A DNA stretch of 57,401 bases from Paracoccaceae bacterium (GCA_902534325.1 CACAPQ010000012.1:1-57401), one strand, 5' to 3'; shown: positions 45,383-55,918, counted from the first letter of the stretch. A program made the numbers and translations. Notes: generated from the sequence alone by a model not told the origin.

Positions 45383-48212
45383 ATTCTGACATCGGTGGGC
45401 AAGTGCAAACAAGATGACGATCACCATAGACGTTATCAATTCTATTCACTGGCGGCCAATATTTATCAACTTTAAAAGCCCCTGGAGGAAAACACCCCTG
45501 TTCTCGTGAATAAGGTCGCTCCCAAGTACCAACCAGGTCTTGTACAGTGTGCGGTGCATTACAAAGCGGATTATTATCTTTAGGATATTTACCATCTTCA
45601 ATAAGTCTAATCTCTTCTCGGATCGACAGCATAGCATCACAGAAACGGTCTAATTCTGCTTTAGTCTCTGACTCGGTTGGCTCAATCATTAAAGTCCCTG
45701 CGACCGGCCAGCTCATTGTCGGAGCATGGAAACCACTATCAATCAGACGCTTTGCTATATCATCCACACTTACACCGGCTGTTTCAGCGAATGGGCGTGT
45801 ATCAATAATACATTCGTGAGCAACTCTTCCATTCGCTCCACGATAAAGAACATCAAATGATCCCTCTAGGCGTTTGGCGATGTAATTTGCATTTAGAATT
45901 GCCACTCGGGTGGCTTGAGTAAGTCCTTCGCCACCCATCATTAGGCAATATGCCCAGGATATAGGTAATAATGAGGGTGAACCAAAAGGTGCGGCTGATA
46001 CAGGCCCGGTATCATCTCCAAGCTCTGGGTGTCCTGGCAAATGAGGTGTCAGGTGGGCTTTAACACCAATAGGCCCCATTCCTGGTCCACCACCACCGTG
46101 GGGAATACAGAACGTTTTATGTAAGTTCAGATGGCTCACGTCTCCGCCAATATCACCAGGACGGCTTAAGCCAACCATCGCGTTCATATTGGCGCCGTCA
46201 ATATAGACCTGCCCTCCATATTCATGAGTAATTGCGCATACTTCGTGCACTGTTTCCTCGAATACGCCGTGAGTGGAAGGATATGTAATCATACATCCCG
46301 CTAAATCATTTTTGTGCAGTTCAGCCTTTTCTCTAAAATCTGCTACATCAATATCTCCGTTTTCAGCTGACTGGACAGGTATTACCTTCCAACCGACCAT
46401 TTGTGCACTTGCTGGGTTGGTTCCATGGGCAGAAGTAGGAATTAAGCAGACATTTCTATGCTCTTCTCCCTTAGCTCTATGGTATTCTGCTATTGTTAAC
46501 AATCCTGCATATTCACCCTGTGCACCCGAATTAGGTTGCATGGAAATAGCATCATAGCCTGTTATGTCACATAGCTTTGATGAAAGATCTGAAATCATTT
46601 CCTCATACCCTAGAGCTTGATCTTTTGGTGCAAAAGGATGAAGAAGTGAAAATTCGCGCCAACTCACGGGCATCATCTCGGCAGCAGAGTTTAACTTCAT
46701 AGTACATGAGCCAAGCGGGATCATTGCTCGATCTAACGCTAAATCTCGATCTGCTAGTCTGCGCATATAGCGCATCATTTCGGTTTCAGCCCGATTCATA
46801 TGAAATACGTCATGTTCAAGATATTTCGATTTACGATGTAGGCTATCAGGCACACGGTAATCGTGGGAGAGATCATCGTCATTGCGAGTTATTCCAAATG
46901 CGCGCCAAACCGCTTCTGTAACTTTTCGTCTTGAGCGCTCATCCAAATTGATACCGATTTTTGTTTTGCCAACGGCACGAAGATTAATGCCTTCACGCAC
47001 AGCGGCATCCATAACTGTTTTCTGCATTAGACCAACTTCGACAGTAATCGTGTCAAAAAATGCGTCTGGCTCAACTTTAAATCCGGCGGACTCTAAGCCT
47101 TTCGCTAGTCTTACTGTTTTTCTATGGATTCTTTGTGCTATGGCTTTCAGGCCTTCTGGACCATGAAATACTGCATAGAAAGAGGCCATAACTGCTAAAA
47201 GTGCTTGCGCGGTACAAACATTAGAAGTCGCTTTTTCACGTCTAATATGCTGTTCCCGTGTTTGTAAGGACAGTCTGTAGGCGGCTTTATTTTGAGCATC
47301 AACAGAAACCCCAACTAGCCGTCCAGGCATAGATCTTTTGTAAGCATCCTTTGTTGCCATATAAGCAGCGTGAGGACCACCATAACCCACAGGAACGCCA
47401 AATCTTTGTGTGCTACCGATGGCTATATCAGCCCCCATAGCTCCTGGCTCTTTTAGTAAAGTAAGTGAAAGCGGATCGGCAGCGATCACTGCAATAGCTT
47501 TGTTTTCATGGAGTTTTTCAATATGGCTTGTAAAATCTCTTACATGACCAAAAGTACCTGGGTACTGAAAAATTGCTCCAAATACGTCTGCTGGATTAAG
47601 TTTGTCAGAATCGCCAGTAACAATTTCTATACCCAAAGGACGCGCTCTGGTTTTCATAACCGCAATATTTTGTGGATGACAATTCTCATCAATGAAAAAG
47701 GCTTTAGCTTTTGACTTGGCAACTCTTTCAGCCATTGTCATTGCTTCAGCACAAGCTGTAGCTTCGTCCAAGAGTGAAGCATTGGCGATTTCTAGGCCGG
47801 TAAGATCAGATATCATTGTTTGATAATTTAATAATGCTTCCAACCTCCCCTGACTTATCTCAGGTTGATAGGGTGTGTAGGCCGTATACCATGCTGGGTT
47901 TTCTAAAATATTTCTCTGAATTACTGGTGGCGTAACAGTCCCATGGTAACCTTGGCCAATCAGACTAGTGAGCACTTTATTTTTAGAAGCAGTTATGCGC
48001 ATGTGATTTAAAAGAGCCCTTTCTGACTTCGGCTTTCCAAAGTTTAAAGGATTCTTCTGGCGTATTGATTTTGGAAGAGTTTCATCAATAAGACTCTCAA
48101 GGTCGGATAAGCCTAGTGTCTCCAGCATATGAGCCATCTCAGCTGGTGAAGGGCCGATATGCCGTCTATTTGCGAAATCGTAGGGTAAATAGTCTGTTGG
48201 TGTAAATGGCAT
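45363..48212 (-). CDS. gcvP: Glycine dehydrogenase (decarboxylating), P protein
   Basis: 949 residues, the full-length fused form. The PLP lysine is in [16 protein letters not shown] (about 700). The N-terminal and C-terminal halves show the usual pair of PLP-fold domains, and [21 protein letters not shown] is the N-terminal signature. It decarboxylates glycine and passes the aminomethyl group to lipoylated GcvH. It ends the gcv operon and is followed by the small gene and the HpsN-like dehydrogenase. Confidence 0.97.
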   Translation of the reverse strand: MPFTPTDYLPYDFANRRHIGPSPAEMAHMLETLGLSDLESLIDETLPKSIRQKNPLNFGKPKSERALLNHMRITASKNKVLTSLIGQGYHGTVTPPVIQRNILENPAWYTAYTPYQPEISQGRLEALLNYQTMISDLTGLEIANASLLDEATACAEAMTMAERVAKSKAKAFFIDENCHPQNIAVMKTRARPLGIEIVTGDSDKLNPADVFGAIFQYPGTFGHVRDFTSHIEKLHENKAIAVIAADPLSLTLLKEPGAMGADIAIGSTQRFGVPVGYGGPHAAYMATKDAYKRSMPGRLVGVSVDAQNKAAYRLSLQTREQHIRREKATSNVCTAQALLAVMASFYAVFHGPEGLKAIAQRIHRKTVRLAKGLESAGFKVEPDAFFDTITVEVGLMQKTVMDAAVREGINLRAVGKTKIGINLDERSRRKVTEAVWRAFGITRNDDDLSHDYRVPDSLHRKSKYLEHDVFHMNRAETEMMRYMRRLADRDLALDRAMIPLGSCTMKLNSAAEMMPVSWREFSLLHPFAPKDQALGYEEMISDLSSKLCDITGYDAISMQPNSGAQGEYAGLLTIAEYHRAKGEEHRNVCLIPTSAHGTNPASAQMVGWKVIPVQSAENGDIDVADFREKAELHKNDLAGCMITYPSTHGVFEETVHEVCAITHEYGGQVYIDGANMNAMVGLSRPGDIGGDVSHLNLHKTFCIPHGGGGPGMGPIGVKAHLTPHLPGHPELGDDTGPVSAAPFGSPSLLPISWAYCLMMGGEGLTQATRVAILNANYIAKRLEGSFDVLYRGANGRVAHECIIDTRPFAETAGVSVDDIAKRLIDSGFHAPTMSWPVAGTLMIEPTESETKAELDRFCDAMLSIREEIRLIEDGKYPKDNNPLCNAPHTVQDLVGTWERPYSREQGCFPPGAFKVDKYWPPVNRIDNVYGDRHLVCTCPPMSEYAEAAE

Positions 48213-48242
48213 GAATTATTCCTTAATTTCTACAATATCAAA

Positions 48243-48602
48243 CTAGCTTATTAGTTTATTGTACTCATCTTCAGTCATATATTCTTCTACTTGCGAAGGG
48301 TCTGATGGTTTCATCTTAAAAAACCATGCTTCGCCCATCGGGTCTTCATTAACTTTGCTGGGTTCATCAGATAAGGCTTCATTAATTTCAATAATTTCTC
48401 CATCTAATGGCGCTAAAATATCTGATGCAGCTTTCACACTTTCGATGACTACAATTTCATCATCTTTTGAAACGGTTGTGCCTTCTTCTGGGAGTTCAAC
48501 AAAAACTACATCACCCAGTTGCGTGCTCGCGTGCTCAGTAATGCCAACAACAACTATATCTCCCTCAGTGCGAAGCCATTCGTGTTCTTCTGTAAATTTC
48601 AT
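48243..48602 (-). CDS. gcvH: Glycine cleavage system H protein
   Basis: 119 residues, with the lipoyl-attachment lysine Lys57 in IESVKAASD and the start MKFTEEHEWLR typical of GcvH. It carries the aminomethyl intermediate between P and T proteins. Placed 30 bases upstream of gcvP and 18 bases after gcvT. Confidence 0.97.
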   Translation of the reverse strand: MKFTEEHEWLRTEGDIVVVGITEHASTQLGDVVFVELPEEGTTVSKDDEIVVIESVKAASDILAPLDGEIIEINEALSDEPSKVNEDPMGEAWFFKMKPSDPSQVEEYMTEDEYNKLIS

Positions 48603-48620
48603 TCTTGTTTCTCCTGTTGA

Positions 48621-49748
48621 TTAACGTTTAAAATTTAATGGGACAAAAGGAATTTTTGCAACTTTTACTGGTACCCGTTTGCCTCGAAGTTCGCCAAATA
48701 AATCATCTTCGCTATTTGCAAATTCGCTAGCAATGTATCCCATTGCAATAGGATACCCGACAGTTGGGCCGAACCCACCTGAGGTTATTTTTCCAATAAC
48801 TTTCTCTGAAGTTTCTGTTGCAAATATTTCCACACCTTCCCGCATCGGTGCTCGGGTTTGTGGCAGAAACCCCACTCTTTTTTTATCAGTTCCCTCTTCA
48901 AGCTGCTGGGAGATAACCTCACTACCCATAAAGCCGCCGGCTCTTTCTCCATGGGCTCTTCTGGCTTTTTGAATCGCCCACGTCAAAGAGGCGTCCACTG
49001 GTGTGGTGGCCTCATCTATATCATGGCCATAAAGGCATAATCCTGCTTCTAATCGAAGACTGTCACGAGCTCCTAGACCAATAAATTCGACTTCCTCTTT
49101 TGATAAAATACTTCTTGTTACTAACTCGGCAGCGCTGGAAGGTATCGATATTTCGAAACCGTCTTCTCCAGTATATCCAGATCTTGATATCCAGCATTCA
49201 GCTCCGGCAATAGAAAGGGTTTCTATATCCATGAATTTCATAGCCGCAATCTGTGAATTGAATTCGCCTAGAACAGCTTCAGAGGCTGGCCCTTGTAAAG
49301 CGATTAGTGCCCGGTTTTCTATTTCCTCAATTGAAATATCTGGCTCTAAAAGTGTTCTTAAATGCACTATATCTGAGTCTTTGCAGGCGGCATTTAAAAC
49401 AACAAAAATATGATCTCCTCTGTTGCTAAACATAAGATCATCCAAAATACCGCCGTTGTCGTTTGTTAAAAAACCATATCTTTGCCGTCCTACGTCTAGA
49501 CTGAGAACGTCCATTGGTATTGCTCTTTCTAAGGCATATGCTGTTTCCTGATATGACCTGCCACGCAAAATGACTTGGCCCATATGGCTTACGTCAAATA
49601 GGCCAGCCTTTTTTCTTGTATGCTGATGTTCGCCCAAAATTCCCATAGCGTACTGAACCGGCATTTCATAACCGGCAAATTCAGTCAACTTAGCTCCAAG
49701 CTCGCGATGCAATTCATAAAGCGGTGTTTTTTTCAAGCCTTGGGCCAT
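48621..49748 (-). CDS. gcvT: Aminomethyltransferase, T protein
   Basis: 375 residues from ATG 49748, chosen because AGAGG stands eight bases before it. Motifs LTEFAGYEMPVQY, LFDVSHMGQ, ALQGPASE, GYTGEDGFEI and the C-terminal GGFGPTVGYPIAMGYI match GcvT. It releases ammonia and 5,10-methylene-tetrahydrofolate. First gene of gcvT-gcvH-gcvP, directly after the glycine riboswitch. Confidence 0.97.
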   Translation of the reverse strand: MAQGLKKTPLYELHRELGAKLTEFAGYEMPVQYAMGILGEHQHTRKKAGLFDVSHMGQVILRGRSYQETAYALERAIPMDVLSLDVGRQRYGFLTNDNGGILDDLMFSNRGDHIFVVLNAACKDSDIVHLRTLLEPDISIEEIENRALIALQGPASEAVLGEFNSQIAAMKFMDIETLSIAGAECWISRSGYTGEDGFEISIPSSAAELVTRSILSKEEVEFIGLGARDSLRLEAGLCLYGHDIDEATTPVDASLTWAIQKARRAHGERAGGFMGSEVISQQLEEGTDKKRVGFLPQTRAPMREGVEIFATETSEKVIGKITSGGFGPTVGYPIAMGYIASEFANSEDDLFGELRGKRVPVKVAKIPFVPLNFKR

Positions 49749-49814
49749 TTCGTTTTTCCTCTCACCGGAATTACGAAAACCCGGCACCTATTTTCTCGCA
49801 CAAATGTGCAAGCT

Positions 49815-49985
49815 TCTAGATGCCCCCTCTGTCCTTTTGCCTGAGATCGTTATCCCTTCGGCGGATACATTTTAGCATCACTCTCCAGAGCTATTCGTCA
49901 CGACGGTCCTTTTGCCTGAGAGTTTCCGGGGGCGGTTGCTCCTTCGGCACTGCAACGCAGTTCTCCCATCGTGTCACTGAAAGCT
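49815..49985 (-). promoter_or_regulatory. Tandem glycine riboswitch in the gcv leader
   Basis: On the minus strand the conserved core CTCAGGCAAAAGGAC occurs twice, at 49919-49905 and 49845-49831, each next to a variable stem with CCGAAGG, the layout of two cooperative glycine aptamers. The first aptamer begins near 49985 with GATGGGAGAAC, the second near 49902. It ends about 70 bases before gcvT. In this arrangement glycine normally switches the operon on. Nearly complete match of both cores gives high confidence. Confidence 0.95.
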
Positions 49986-50041
49986 TAGTATACCTTTTTG
50001 TTTCTTACAAGAACTGAAACTTTTATACCAATTTACAGTCG

Positions 50042-50905
50042 CTAAATAGCTAACTTTTTGCTTTCTTCGAGATAAATCTCTCTTAATCGGGAGGAATTGG
50101 AGCCGGGCACGCCTTGACCTATTTTTTTTCCATCAATTTCTATTACTGGCATAACAAAATTACTTGCAGAGGTTATGAAGGCTTCGTCTGCTTCGTAGGC
50201 TTCATCAAGTGTGAAATTCCGCTCTTCAACCTGCATTTGAGCCTCTTTTGCAAATCTCAAAACAGCTGCTCTAGTGATGCCGTGTAAGATATCATTTGAG
50301 AGGCCTCGAGTAACTATTTTGTCGTTTTTTATAATGTAGGCGTTGTTTGATGTTCCTTCAGTAACGTATCCGTCTTGAACCATCCAAGCATCATCAGCGC
50401 CTACTTTTTTAGCCATCATTTTTCCCATAGAAGGATATAATAGTTGGACAGTTTTGATATCGCGCCTACCCCATCTTTCATCATCGATACTTATAATTTT
50501 TACCCCTTTTTTAGCCGATGGGCTATTTGCCAAACCTGGTTTGTTTTGTGTAAATAAGACTATTGTTGGATCCGTCTCATCTGGATTAGGGTATACGAAA
50601 TCTCTGTCGGATGGAGCTCCGCGTGATATCTGAATGTATACCAAACCTTCATCAATGTTATTTAAATGAACGAGCTCTCTGTGAACTGCTAAAAGTTCTT
50701 CGTAGGATATAGGGTTTTTCATATCTAACTCATCAAGGGATCTATTGAGTCGATTGGCATGCCCTTTGAAATCAATAAGTTTTCCATCCAGTACCGATGT
50801 CACTTCATATACGGCGTCAGCCATCAAAAAACCTCTATCAAAAATTGATATTTTTGCTTCATTTTCTAAAAAGTATTCGCCGTTGAGATAAACTGTTCTG
50901 GTCAT
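50042..50905 (-). CDS. dat: Class IV aminotransferase, probable D-amino-acid aminotransferase
   Basis: 287 residues from ATG 50905, which has AAGGAG in front. PLP lysine Lys151 in RWGRRDIKTVQLLYP, and a substrate loop ISRGAPSDRDF; TEGTSNNAYII binds the PLP phosphate. RWxRRDIK with this loop is like bacterial D-amino-acid aminotransferases (such as the Bacillus D-AAT) rather than branched-chain transaminases. It starts within 15 bases of the DgcA stop, in the same direction, forming a D-amino-acid module with DgcA and DgcN. Confidence 0.88.
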   Translation of the reverse strand: MTRTVYLNGEYFLENEAKISIFDRGFLMADAVYEVTSVLDGKLIDFKGHANRLNRSLDELDMKNPISYEELLAVHRELVHLNNIDEGLVYIQISRGAPSDRDFVYPNPDETDPTIVLFTQNKPGLANSPSAKKGVKIISIDDERWGRRDIKTVQLLYPSMGKMMAKKVGADDAWMVQDGYVTEGTSNNAYIIKNDKIVTRGLSNDILHGITRAAVLRFAKEAQMQVEERNFTLDEAYEADEAFITSASNFVMPVIEIDGKKIGQGVPGSNSSRLREIYLEESKKLAI

Positions 50906-50919
50906 GCAGTACTCCTTTA

Positions 50920-51882
50920 TTAACCCCAGAGATCTTTTACAGGAGGATGAACCCAACTTTCATCATATAAAAGACCGTGTCGTCTGTCGTGCGCCAGAAG
51001 CAAAGGACCGTCAAGGTCTACAAATGTCGCGTTTTGTGCAATCAGCGTTGCCGGCGCCATTGCAAGAGAACTTCCAACCATACAACCAATCATAATTTTG
51101 AAGCCAGCCTCTAAAGCCTTGTTTTTTAATAGTAATGCCTCGGTCAATCCACCAGCTTTATCTAATTTAATATTAACAAAGTCATACTTTCCAATTAATT
51201 TTTCTAAACTTTTTCGATCATGACAACTTTCGTCGGCACAAATTGGGACTGGGCGAGGAAGTCCAATAAGATCGCCGTCTTGATCTGCTGGAAGAGGTTG
51301 CTCCACTAATTTAACCCCAAGTCTAACTAACTCAGGCGCAAGTTGTGAATAAAGTTCTGCATCCCAACCCTCATTTGCATCAACAATGATTTCTGATTTC
51401 GGAGCGCCTTTTCTGACGGCTTCAAGGCGTGGCATATCATTTGGTGTTCCCAATTTGATTTTCAGCAGTGGCCTATTTGAATTTTTTTCTGCCTGTTTAA
51501 ACATATTTTTAGGCTCATCTAATGATAAAGTATAAGCAGTTATTTTTTGCTCGGGAACCTGAATACCCGCTATTTTCCAAATTCTTTGATCAAGCTTTTT
51601 ACATTCAAAATCCCACAATGCGCAGTCTACAGCATTACGGGCGGCTCCAGGAGGCAGAGTGTCCTGTAAAGTTTCCTTATCAATGTCAGCTGGTAAGCTC
51701 TCTACTTGTTTAATTACACTTTCCAGTGTCTCGTTGTAGCGAGTATAAGGAACACATTCCCCACGACCAGTTGCCCCATCTTTTTCGATTGTAACGGTTA
51801 CAACTTCCGCTTGAGTTCTAGCTCCCCTGGATATTCTAAAGACATGAGCAAGTGGAAAAATTTCAACTTCAGCTTGGATCAA
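50920..51882 (-). CDS. dgcA: N-acetyl-D-glutamate racemase DgcA (enolase superfamily)
   Basis: 320 residues from TTG 51882 with CTGGAG upstream. The enolase-superfamily barrel has KIKLG (Lys pair), VDANEGW (Asp), CADESCHD (Glu) and NIKLDKAGG (Lys-x-Asp-Lys), the metal and base ligands of the dipeptide-epimerase group. Next to DgcN, it fits the D-glutamate pathway in which DgcN acetylates D-glutamate and DgcA epimerises N-acetyl-D-glutamate (published for marine Proteobacteria). The alternative is an L-Ala-D/L-Glu epimerase for peptidoglycan recycling; the DgcN neighbour argues against it. Confidence 0.88.
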   Translation of the reverse strand: MIQAEVEIFPLAHVFRISRGARTQAEVVTVTIEKDGATGRGECVPYTRYNETLESVIKQVESLPADIDKETLQDTLPPGAARNAVDCALWDFECKKLDQRIWKIAGIQVPEQKITAYTLSLDEPKNMFKQAEKNSNRPLLKIKLGTPNDMPRLEAVRKGAPKSEIIVDANEGWDAELYSQLAPELVRLGVKLVEQPLPADQDGDLIGLPRPVPICADESCHDRKSLEKLIGKYDFVNIKLDKAGGLTEALLLKNKALEAGFKIMIGCMVGSSLAMAPATLIAQNATFVDLDGPLLLAHDRRHGLLYDESWVHPPVKDLWG

Positions 51883-51912
51883 GACGTGTTACTCCAGTTT
51901 ATATAAAGTGTT

Positions 51913-52917
51913 TCAAGTAATACTTGCTAAGGCATCTACAAGCTTATCTGCTCCAAATCGAAAAGGATCAGTCGCTGGTAAATTCAATTCTTTTTCTAAC
52001 GATACAAGATAGGTCTTAGCTTCTTCTTTCTTCATATTTTGGGTATTAACTGAAATTCCAACTACTTTACAATTTGGGTTAGCTACTTTTGCTAAATGTA
52101 GTGCGGTATCATTGAGATCTCTCATGCTTGGTAGGCTATACTCAGGTAATCCTCTCATGTGCTTTCTGGTTGGTTCGTGGCAAAGGATTAACGCATCTGG
52201 TTGACCGCCGTGAATCAGTGCCATTGTTACGCCAGAATATGACACATGAAATAAACTACCTTGCCCCTCAATTAAGTCCCAATGATCCTTATCATTATCA
52301 GGGGTTAGATATTCTACCGATCCAGCCATGAAGTCAGCGATTACTGCATCTAGCGGAACACCGTCACCTGTGATTAGTATTCCTGTTTGACCCGTTGCGC
52401 GAAAAGTTGATTTCATACCTCTTTCCTGCATAAGTCTGTCCATAGCCATCGCTGTATACATTTTGCCTGCTGAACAATCTGTTCCGACCGCAAGGCACCT
52501 TTTTCCACTGCGTTTCTTCCCATTTGCGATGGGATATTCTACCGTTGGCACCCGGACATCATGTAAACGACGGCCATTTTTTTCAGCGCAAGAAACTAAA
52601 TCTGGTTCGTCACGTAATAGATTGTGTAATCCGCTAGCCAAATCAAAACCGGTGTTTAAGGCTTCTATTAATACGGCTTTCCAGGCCTCCGAGATATAGC
52701 CGCCTCTATTGGCCACTCCGATTACCATAGTCTTTGCACCCTTTTTAAAAGCCTGTTGTAGAGTAAGATCTGCTAAACCAATATCAGCATTGCAACCGGG
52801 CATTCGGATTTGCCCAACAGCGTTTTCAGGTCGCCAGTCCTTTATTCCTTGAGCTACTTTAGCCGAAAGTTGATCTGGGGCATCTCCTAGAAAAAGTAAA
52901 TATGGTGTTGGAATCAC
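51913..52917 (-). CDS. dgcN: D-glutamate N-acetyltransferase DgcN (DUF1611 family)
   Basis: 334 residues from GTG 52917, chosen because AAGAGGAGAC is placed right before it; a longer frame runs to 53004 without one. Landmarks are TPYLLFLGDAPDQLSAKVA, the P-loop-like AVGTDCSAGKMYTAMAMDRL (split here: VGTDCSAGKMYTA), GQTGILITGDGVPLDAV and the GQGSLFHVSYS motif. DUF1611 proteins have a RecA-like nucleotide-binding fold; DgcN uses acetyl-CoA to acetylate D-glutamate. First gene of dgcN-dgcA-dat, spaced 30 and 14 bases apart. Confidence 0.9.
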   Translation of the reverse strand: MIPTPYLLFLGDAPDQLSAKVAQGIKDWRPENAVGQIRMPGCNADIGLADLTLQQAFKKGAKTMVIGVANRGGYISEAWKAVLIEALNTGFDLASGLHNLLRDEPDLVSCAEKNGRRLHDVRVPTVEYPIANGKKRSGKRCLAVGTDCSAGKMYTAMAMDRLMQERGMKSTFRATGQTGILITGDGVPLDAVIADFMAGSVEYLTPDNDKDHWDLIEGQGSLFHVSYSGVTMALIHGGQPDALILCHEPTRKHMRGLPEYSLPSMRDLNDTALHLAKVANPNCKVVGISVNTQNMKKEEAKTYLVSLEKELNLPATDPFRFGADKLVDALASIT

Positions 52918-53206
52918 TTCTAAGTCTCCTCTTGCTAAATACAGGATATCCGACACATATTTAAATGTTGTTCTTTTTTTGTTGAAATTTATGAAATTTT
53001 GCAACTTTATTTTAAAAATATAAATTTTTTTCGAGGGATATTTTATTTTATATCAATTTAGAAAAATTATAGGTTGTCTAACCTTAGACTGAACAGAATG
53101 TTGTAGGCTCTTTTTTACTGTTGAGGTTTTTCTTGAAAAACAGATGCTAACTCAATATCACTTAGCTCAAGTTTATTGGGTTAAATTTGGGGGGTAGGTT
53201 TTAATA

Positions 53207-54169
53207 ATGTCTTTTCAAATACAACCAAGCCCAGTTGCTCGCTTAAATCGCAGTCAGTTGTTTGGCCCTGGTTCCCGCCCTGAAATTTTTGTAAAAATGG
53301 CGGAAAGTGAAGCAGATGTTATCAACCTAGATTTGGAAGATTCTGTTGCTCCAGACGATAAAGAAAAAGCTCGTTCGAATGTTATCGAAGCTATAGATAA
53401 TATCGACTGGAAAAATAAAACTGTTTCGGTGCGTATAAACAGTTTAGATACGCCATATTGGTATCGGGACGTAATAGATTTATTAGAAAATTGTTCTGAA
53501 CGGTTAGATAATCTAACAATTCCAAAGGCTGGCTGTGCAGCTGATATTTATGCAGTAGATGCTCTCGTGTCATCCATTGAGAAAGAAACCGCTCGTTCGA
53601 AAAATATTGGTTTTGAAATACTAATTGAGAGTGCTGCCGGTATAACTAATGTGAACGAAATAGCAAACTCTAGTAGTCGAATAGAGTCAATGGCCTTTGG
53701 CGCTGCTGATTTCGCCGCGTCTATGGGTATGGTAACGACCGGAATTGGTGGCACTCAGGAAGGATATTACATGCATCATGCTGGTCAAAAGTACTGGTCT
53801 AATCCGTGGCACTGGGCTCAGGCCTCGTTGGTTGCAGCTTGCCGCATTAATGGAATTTTACCAGTAGATGGACCGTATGGTGATTTTAATGATCGTGAGG
53901 GTTTTTTTGCGGAGGCGAAGCGAGCCTCGACCTTAGGTATGGTGGGTAAATGGGCAATTCATCCAAATCAAGTTGCGCTTGCCAATGAAGTTTTTACACC
54001 TTCACTAGATGCAATTGAAGAAGCTAAAGAAATAATCAAAGCCATGAATAAAGCTGCTGCGAATGGTGAAGGTGCAACTGTTTTTAAAGGTCGTATGGTT
54101 GATATTGCATCAATTAAGCAGGCTGAGGTATTAGTTAAGCTGGCAAATTTGATTGAGAACGATCTATAA
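53207..54169 (+). CDS. mcl1: Malyl-CoA/beta-methylmalyl-CoA lyase
   Basis: 320 residues of the HpcH/HpaI citrate-lyase family. Motifs NRSQLFGPGSRPEIF, INLDLEDSVAPDDK (metal-binding Glu and Asp), IESAAGITNVNE, GAADFAASMGM and KWAIHPNQ are those of Mcl1 from Rhodobacteraceae. It cleaves beta-methylmalyl-CoA to propionyl-CoA and glyoxylate and makes malyl-CoA, as in the ethylmalonyl-CoA acetate-assimilation pathway. A GGGGGGTAGG purine block precedes the ATG. It stands 105 bases upstream of accA. Confidence 0.95.
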   Translation: MSFQIQPSPVARLNRSQLFGPGSRPEIFVKMAESEADVINLDLEDSVAPDDKEKARSNVIEAIDNIDWKNKTVSVRINSLDTPYWYRDVIDLLENCSERLDNLTIPKAGCAADIYAVDALVSSIEKETARSKNIGFEILIESAAGITNVNEIANSSSRIESMAFGAADFAASMGMVTTGIGGTQEGYYMHHAGQKYWSNPWHWAQASLVAACRINGILPVDGPYGDFNDREGFFAEAKRASTLGMVGKWAIHPNQVALANEVFTPSLDAIEEAKEIIKAMNKAAANGEGATVFKGRMVDIASIKQAEVLVKLANLIENDL

Positions 54170-54274
54170 TTTGTTAAAATTAGCATTGGCAAAATTTACC
54201 AAAAGTTGGTGGAAAGACTGAATTTAAAAATATAAGAAAGGCTTAGTAGATGTTTCTTAGAATTGGAGAAATTG

Positions 54275-55237
54275 ATGGCTCACTATTTAGACTTTGAAAA
54301 ACCATTGGCTGAGATTGAAGGAAAGGCTGAGGAGTTAAGAGCTATGGCGCGTCAAAATGACGAGATGGATGTCGAAAAAGAGGCTGAAAATCTTGATTTA
54401 AAGGCGCAAGAAATATTAGTTGATTTATACAAGAATTTAACTCCATGGCGAAAGTGTCAAATAGCTAGGCATCCAGAAAGGCCACATTGCAGAGACTATA
54501 TCAAAGCTTTATTTTCAGAGTTTGTTCCTTTAGCTGGCGATAGGAATTTCGCTGACGATCAGGCAGTAATTGGGGGGGTAGCTCGTTTTGGCGATAAGCC
54601 CATAGTGGTTATCGGTCAAGAAAAGGGTAGCGATACGAAGAGTAGAATAGAGCGGAATTTTGGTATGGCTCGACCTGAGGGTTATCGAAAAGCAATTCGA
54701 TTGATGGAGTTGGCAGATAAGTTTGGTTTGCCAGTAATTACTTTGGTTGACACTCCTGGTGCTTACCCAGGAAAAGGTGCAGAGGAAAGGGGCCAATCTG
54801 AGGCAATTGCTCGATCAACCGAAAAATGTCTTCAGATTGGTGTGCCGCTAATAAGTGTTATTATTGGAGAAGGTGGGTCTGGTGGAGCGGTTGCTTTTGC
54901 AACCGCTAACAAATTGGCAATGCTGGAACATTCCATATACTCTGTCATTAGCCCTGAAGGTTGTGCCTCCATCTTATGGAAAGATGCGGAAAAAATGCGG
55001 GAAGCAGCGGAAGCACTACGTTTAACGGCTGAGGATTTATACGCTCTGGGGATTAGTGATCAAATTATAGAAGAGCCAGTAGGCGGTGCACATAGAGACC
55101 CCGAACAGGCTATGGAGTCAGTCAAAGCAGCTATTGGCTCAATGCTTTCTGCGTTGAACTCCAAGAAACCAAAAGACCTTATAAGTGAACGACGTAAAAA
55201 GTTCTTGAAATTGGGTAGCAAAGGACTGGCGGCTTAG
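54275..55237 (+). CDS. accA: Acetyl-CoA carboxylase carboxyltransferase subunit alpha
   Basis: 320 residues from ATG 54275 with TTGGAGAA in front. Motifs [63 protein letters not shown] and [12 protein letters not shown] are the AccA hallmarks. It transfers the carboxyl group from carboxybiotin to acetyl-CoA, the first step of fatty acid synthesis. It ends one base from the convergent GntR gene. Confidence 0.97.
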   Translation: MAHYLDFEKPLAEIEGKAEELRAMARQNDEMDVEKEAENLDLKAQEILVDLYKNLTPWRKCQIARHPERPHCRDYIKALFSEFVPLAGDRNFADDQAVIGGVARFGDKPIVVIGQEKGSDTKSRIERNFGMARPEGYRKAIRLMELADKFGLPVITLVDTPGAYPGKGAEERGQSEAIARSTEKCLQIGVPLISVIIGEGGSGGAVAFATANKLAMLEHSIYSVISPEGCASILWKDAEKMREAAEALRLTAEDLYALGISDQIIEEPVGGAHRDPEQAMESVKAAIGSMLSALNSKKPKDLISERRKKFLKLGSKGLAA

Positions 55238-55238
55238 C

Positions 55239-55886
55239 TTATTTTAATAAATGGCGCAAACCATGTGTTACATCCGATCGAACCGCGAGTCGAAGTCCAG
55301 GTTCATCTCCGGCTATAAGCGCTGCTATAATTGCTGTATGGGTATGCGGAGGTTCCTTACGATTCACTTTATCGTATAGTGAACGCATCGTTGGGCCCAA
55401 TTGAAGCCAAACTGTTTCAGCTATTGCCAACATTGCAGGAGCCTGAGCCCTTAAATATAGCATTCTGTGAAATTCCAAATTTGTTCTTATATAAACAACA
55501 GGATCATGAGTCGTAATTGCTTGTGATACTGATGCATTGATGGTTTTTAATCTATCTATAAGCGCTATATGAGCTCTGGGTAATGCTCTACTAGCAAGCT
55601 CCACCTCTATTAAGGATCGCATCACTGCTAGTTCCTCAATCCTATCATGGGTTAGCTCTGCTGTTGATACTCGACCAGATGGAGATAACATCAAAGCACC
55701 CTCAGCAATTAATCGACGCACGGCTTCCCGTGCCGGGGTCATCGAAACGGAATAATCTTTTCCTATTCCTCTTAAAGTCATAGATGTGGCTGGTAGAATT
55801 TCGCCATGCATTATCCTGGTGCGTAAGCCTCTATATACATACTCGTGAGCTGCCTGATTAGATTCTTTAATTCTTGCTACATTCAT
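55239..55886 (-). CDS. GntR-family (FCD) transcriptional regulator
   Basis: 215 residues: winged helix (about 15-80, with LRGIGKDYSVSMTPAREAVRRLIAEGAL) and a C-terminal all-helical FCD ligand domain (about 85-210, VMRSLIEVELASRALPRAH, then LEFHRMLYLRAQ with the metal-ligand pattern). FCD regulators respond to small organic acids, sugar acids or amino acids. It has CGTGATCACA nine bases before its ATG, so it may repress itself. The ligand cannot be inferred from neighbours (accA, YgjP-like metallopeptidase). Confidence 0.9.
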   Translation of the reverse strand: MNVARIKESNQAAHEYVYRGLRTRIMHGEILPATSMTLRGIGKDYSVSMTPAREAVRRLIAEGALMLSPSGRVSTAELTHDRIEELAVMRSLIEVELASRALPRAHIALIDRLKTINASVSQAITTHDPVVYIRTNLEFHRMLYLRAQAPAMLAIAETVWLQLGPTMRSLYDKVNRKEPPHTHTAIIAALIAGDEPGLRLAVRSDVTHGLRHLLK

Positions 55887-55894
55887 ATACCATT

Positions 55895-55904
55895 CGTGAT
55901 CACA
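55895..55904 (-). promoter_or_regulatory. Probable GntR autoregulatory operator
   Basis: CGTGATCACA (plus strand) lies nine bases from the start codon at 55886, over the expected ribosome-binding site. GTGATCACAAAA here is identical to the two sites at 37698 and 37739, which links them to the same regulator by inference. Confidence 0.5.
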
Positions 55905-55918
55905 AAATTAGTGCCGCG

